Shown here: positions 6,429 to 6,949 of the stretch, piece by piece | Numbering within the stretch: the stretch's first letter is position 1 | Layout of the letters: each line of letters opens with the position of its first letter | NCBI GenBank assembly: GCA_041301185.1 | Contig: JBFYSV010000356.1 | Location: 1-6,949 of the forward strand | Direction of reading: 5' to 3' | Source: JAQBDA01 sp041301185 | GTDB taxonomy: Bacteria > Chloroflexota > Anaerolineae > Anaerolineales > UBA4823 | Length of the DNA stretch: 6,949 nucleotides | Made by a program: the position numbers and the translations under genes | Notes under the pieces: generated by a model | Database searches by the model: none | What the model saw: the letters and a program-made list of their open reading frames with translations, nothing else | Told to the model about the DNA's origin: nothing

Positions 6429-6949
6429 CTAGGTCGTCAAAAATCCGCCGTCAATGGGCAAGACGACGCCGTTGACCATGTGCGCCTGGTCGCTGAGCAG
6501 GAAGGCAATGACCTCTGCCACGTCCCGCGGCCGGGCAAAGCGTTTCAAGGGGATGCGCCTCAGCATCGGACCGCTCTTTGCCGGATCGCTCCAGGCCATT
6601 TCCCCCATGGGAGTCAGGGTTACCGTAGGATTCACCGCGTTTACCCGGATATCGTGCGCTCCCAGCTCCAATGCCATCATCCGGGTGAGCTGGTCTAGGG
6701 CGCCTTTCGAGGTGCAGTATGCCGTGTGATCTTGCACGGCGCGCATCGAGGATTGGCTGGAGACATTGACGATTGCCCCAGGCTTGCCGCTTGCGACCAT
6801 TTTCCTGGCGATCACCTGCGAGACCAACAATGCCGCCCGCACATTAACTGCCATGATCTTATCGAAAGCCTCGACTGTGGTGTCGAAGAAGGACTGTAAG
6901 ATAGAGATGCCGGCATTGTTCACCAGAAAGTCGACCTGCCCGGCTAGAT
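6429..6949 (-). CDS. Short-chain dehydrogenase, L-xylulose/dicarbonyl reductase (DCXR)-like, N-terminus cut by window edge
   Basis: NAD(P)-dependent SDR read on the minus strand, convergent with the GRE. The frame stays open to base 949 of the last kilobase (6949), coding LAGQVDFLVNNAGIS, so the GTG at 6921-6923 is internal and the cofactor Gly motif lies outside. Numbering from that Val, the catalytic set is Asn27, Ser56, Tyr69 and Lys73 (YCTSK), with the Ser-Tyr and Asn-Tyr spacings of classical SDRs. The stretches GAIVNVSSQSS, KGALDQLTRMMALELG, IRVNAVNPTVTLTPMG, WSDP and RIPLKRFA resemble the animal L-xylulose reductase DCXR, as recalled from memory. That makes a xylulose/xylitol-type or dicarbonyl substrate more likely than fatty-acid synthesis. 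It ends DGGFLTT. Its direct role beside the GRE is unproven; the shared neighbourhood with a sugar transporter fits polyol metabolism. Confidence 0.88.
   Translation of the reverse strand, partial: LAGQVDFLVNNAGISILQSFFDTTVEAFDKIMAVNVRAALLVSQVIARKMVASGKPGAIVNVSSQSSMRAVQDHTAYCTSKGALDQLTRMMALELGAHDIRVNAVNPTVTLTPMGEMAWSDPAKSGPMLRRIPLKRFARPRDVAEVIAFLLSDQAHMVNGVVLPIDGGFLTT

Noticed and set aside
6454..6729. Plus-strand frames (91 and 72 aa) opposite the reductase
   Set aside because: Shadows of the convincingly conserved SDR on the minus strand.

Overview
This window looks like part of an anaerobic bacterial chromosome with roughly balanced GC. It pairs the end of a sugar ABC-transporter operon with an oxygen-sensitive glycyl radical enzyme (GRE) module. 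The taxon cannot be fixed from the sequence. The RbsA/RbsC-type transporter and the GRE suggest a fermentative anaerobe, possibly Chloroflexota (Anaerolineae) or a Firmicute, but that is only an impression.

Left part (1-2796, + strand): the C-terminal part of a double-domain sugar ABC ATPase, cut by the window edge, is followed by two different RbsC-type permeases. The order ATPase-permease-permease resembles the YtfR-YtfT-YjfF (galactofuranose) arrangement. The ATPase and first permease overlap by ATGA, and the second permease follows 25 bp later. A very clear intrinsic terminator (2759-2796) closes the operon.

Middle (2797-6375, + strand): a near-consensus sigma70-type promoter (TTTACA-17-TATGAT with an extended -10) is followed by a perfect 15-nt palindrome over the expected transcription start. 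A second, imperfect dyad lies just downstream. After a leader of about 185 nt come a GRE-activating radical SAM enzyme (299 aa) and, 104 bp later behind a consensus Shine-Dalgarno, its GRE partner (780 aa). The GRE has an intact glycyl radical motif (Gly757) and thiyl Cys399. However, the usual Cys-x-Glu of the dehydratase/lyase/decarboxylase GREs reads Cys-Asn-Asp, and there is no Cys-Cys pair as in true pyruvate formate-lyase. The activase is also unusual: its second ferredoxin-like cluster motif has His where a Cys is normally found.

Right edge (6429-6949, - strand): a convergent short-chain dehydrogenase, cut at its N-terminus by the window edge, closely resembles the L-xylulose/dicarbonyl reductase (DCXR) type.

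Working model (inference): a pentose-, polyol- or furanose-like compound is imported by the ABC system, a carbonyl/hydroxyl step is carried out by the SDR, and an unassigned GRE performs a radical C-O or C-C cleavage. The GRE pair has its own promoter and probably its own repressor. The most noteworthy item is the GRE/activase pair with altered key residues.
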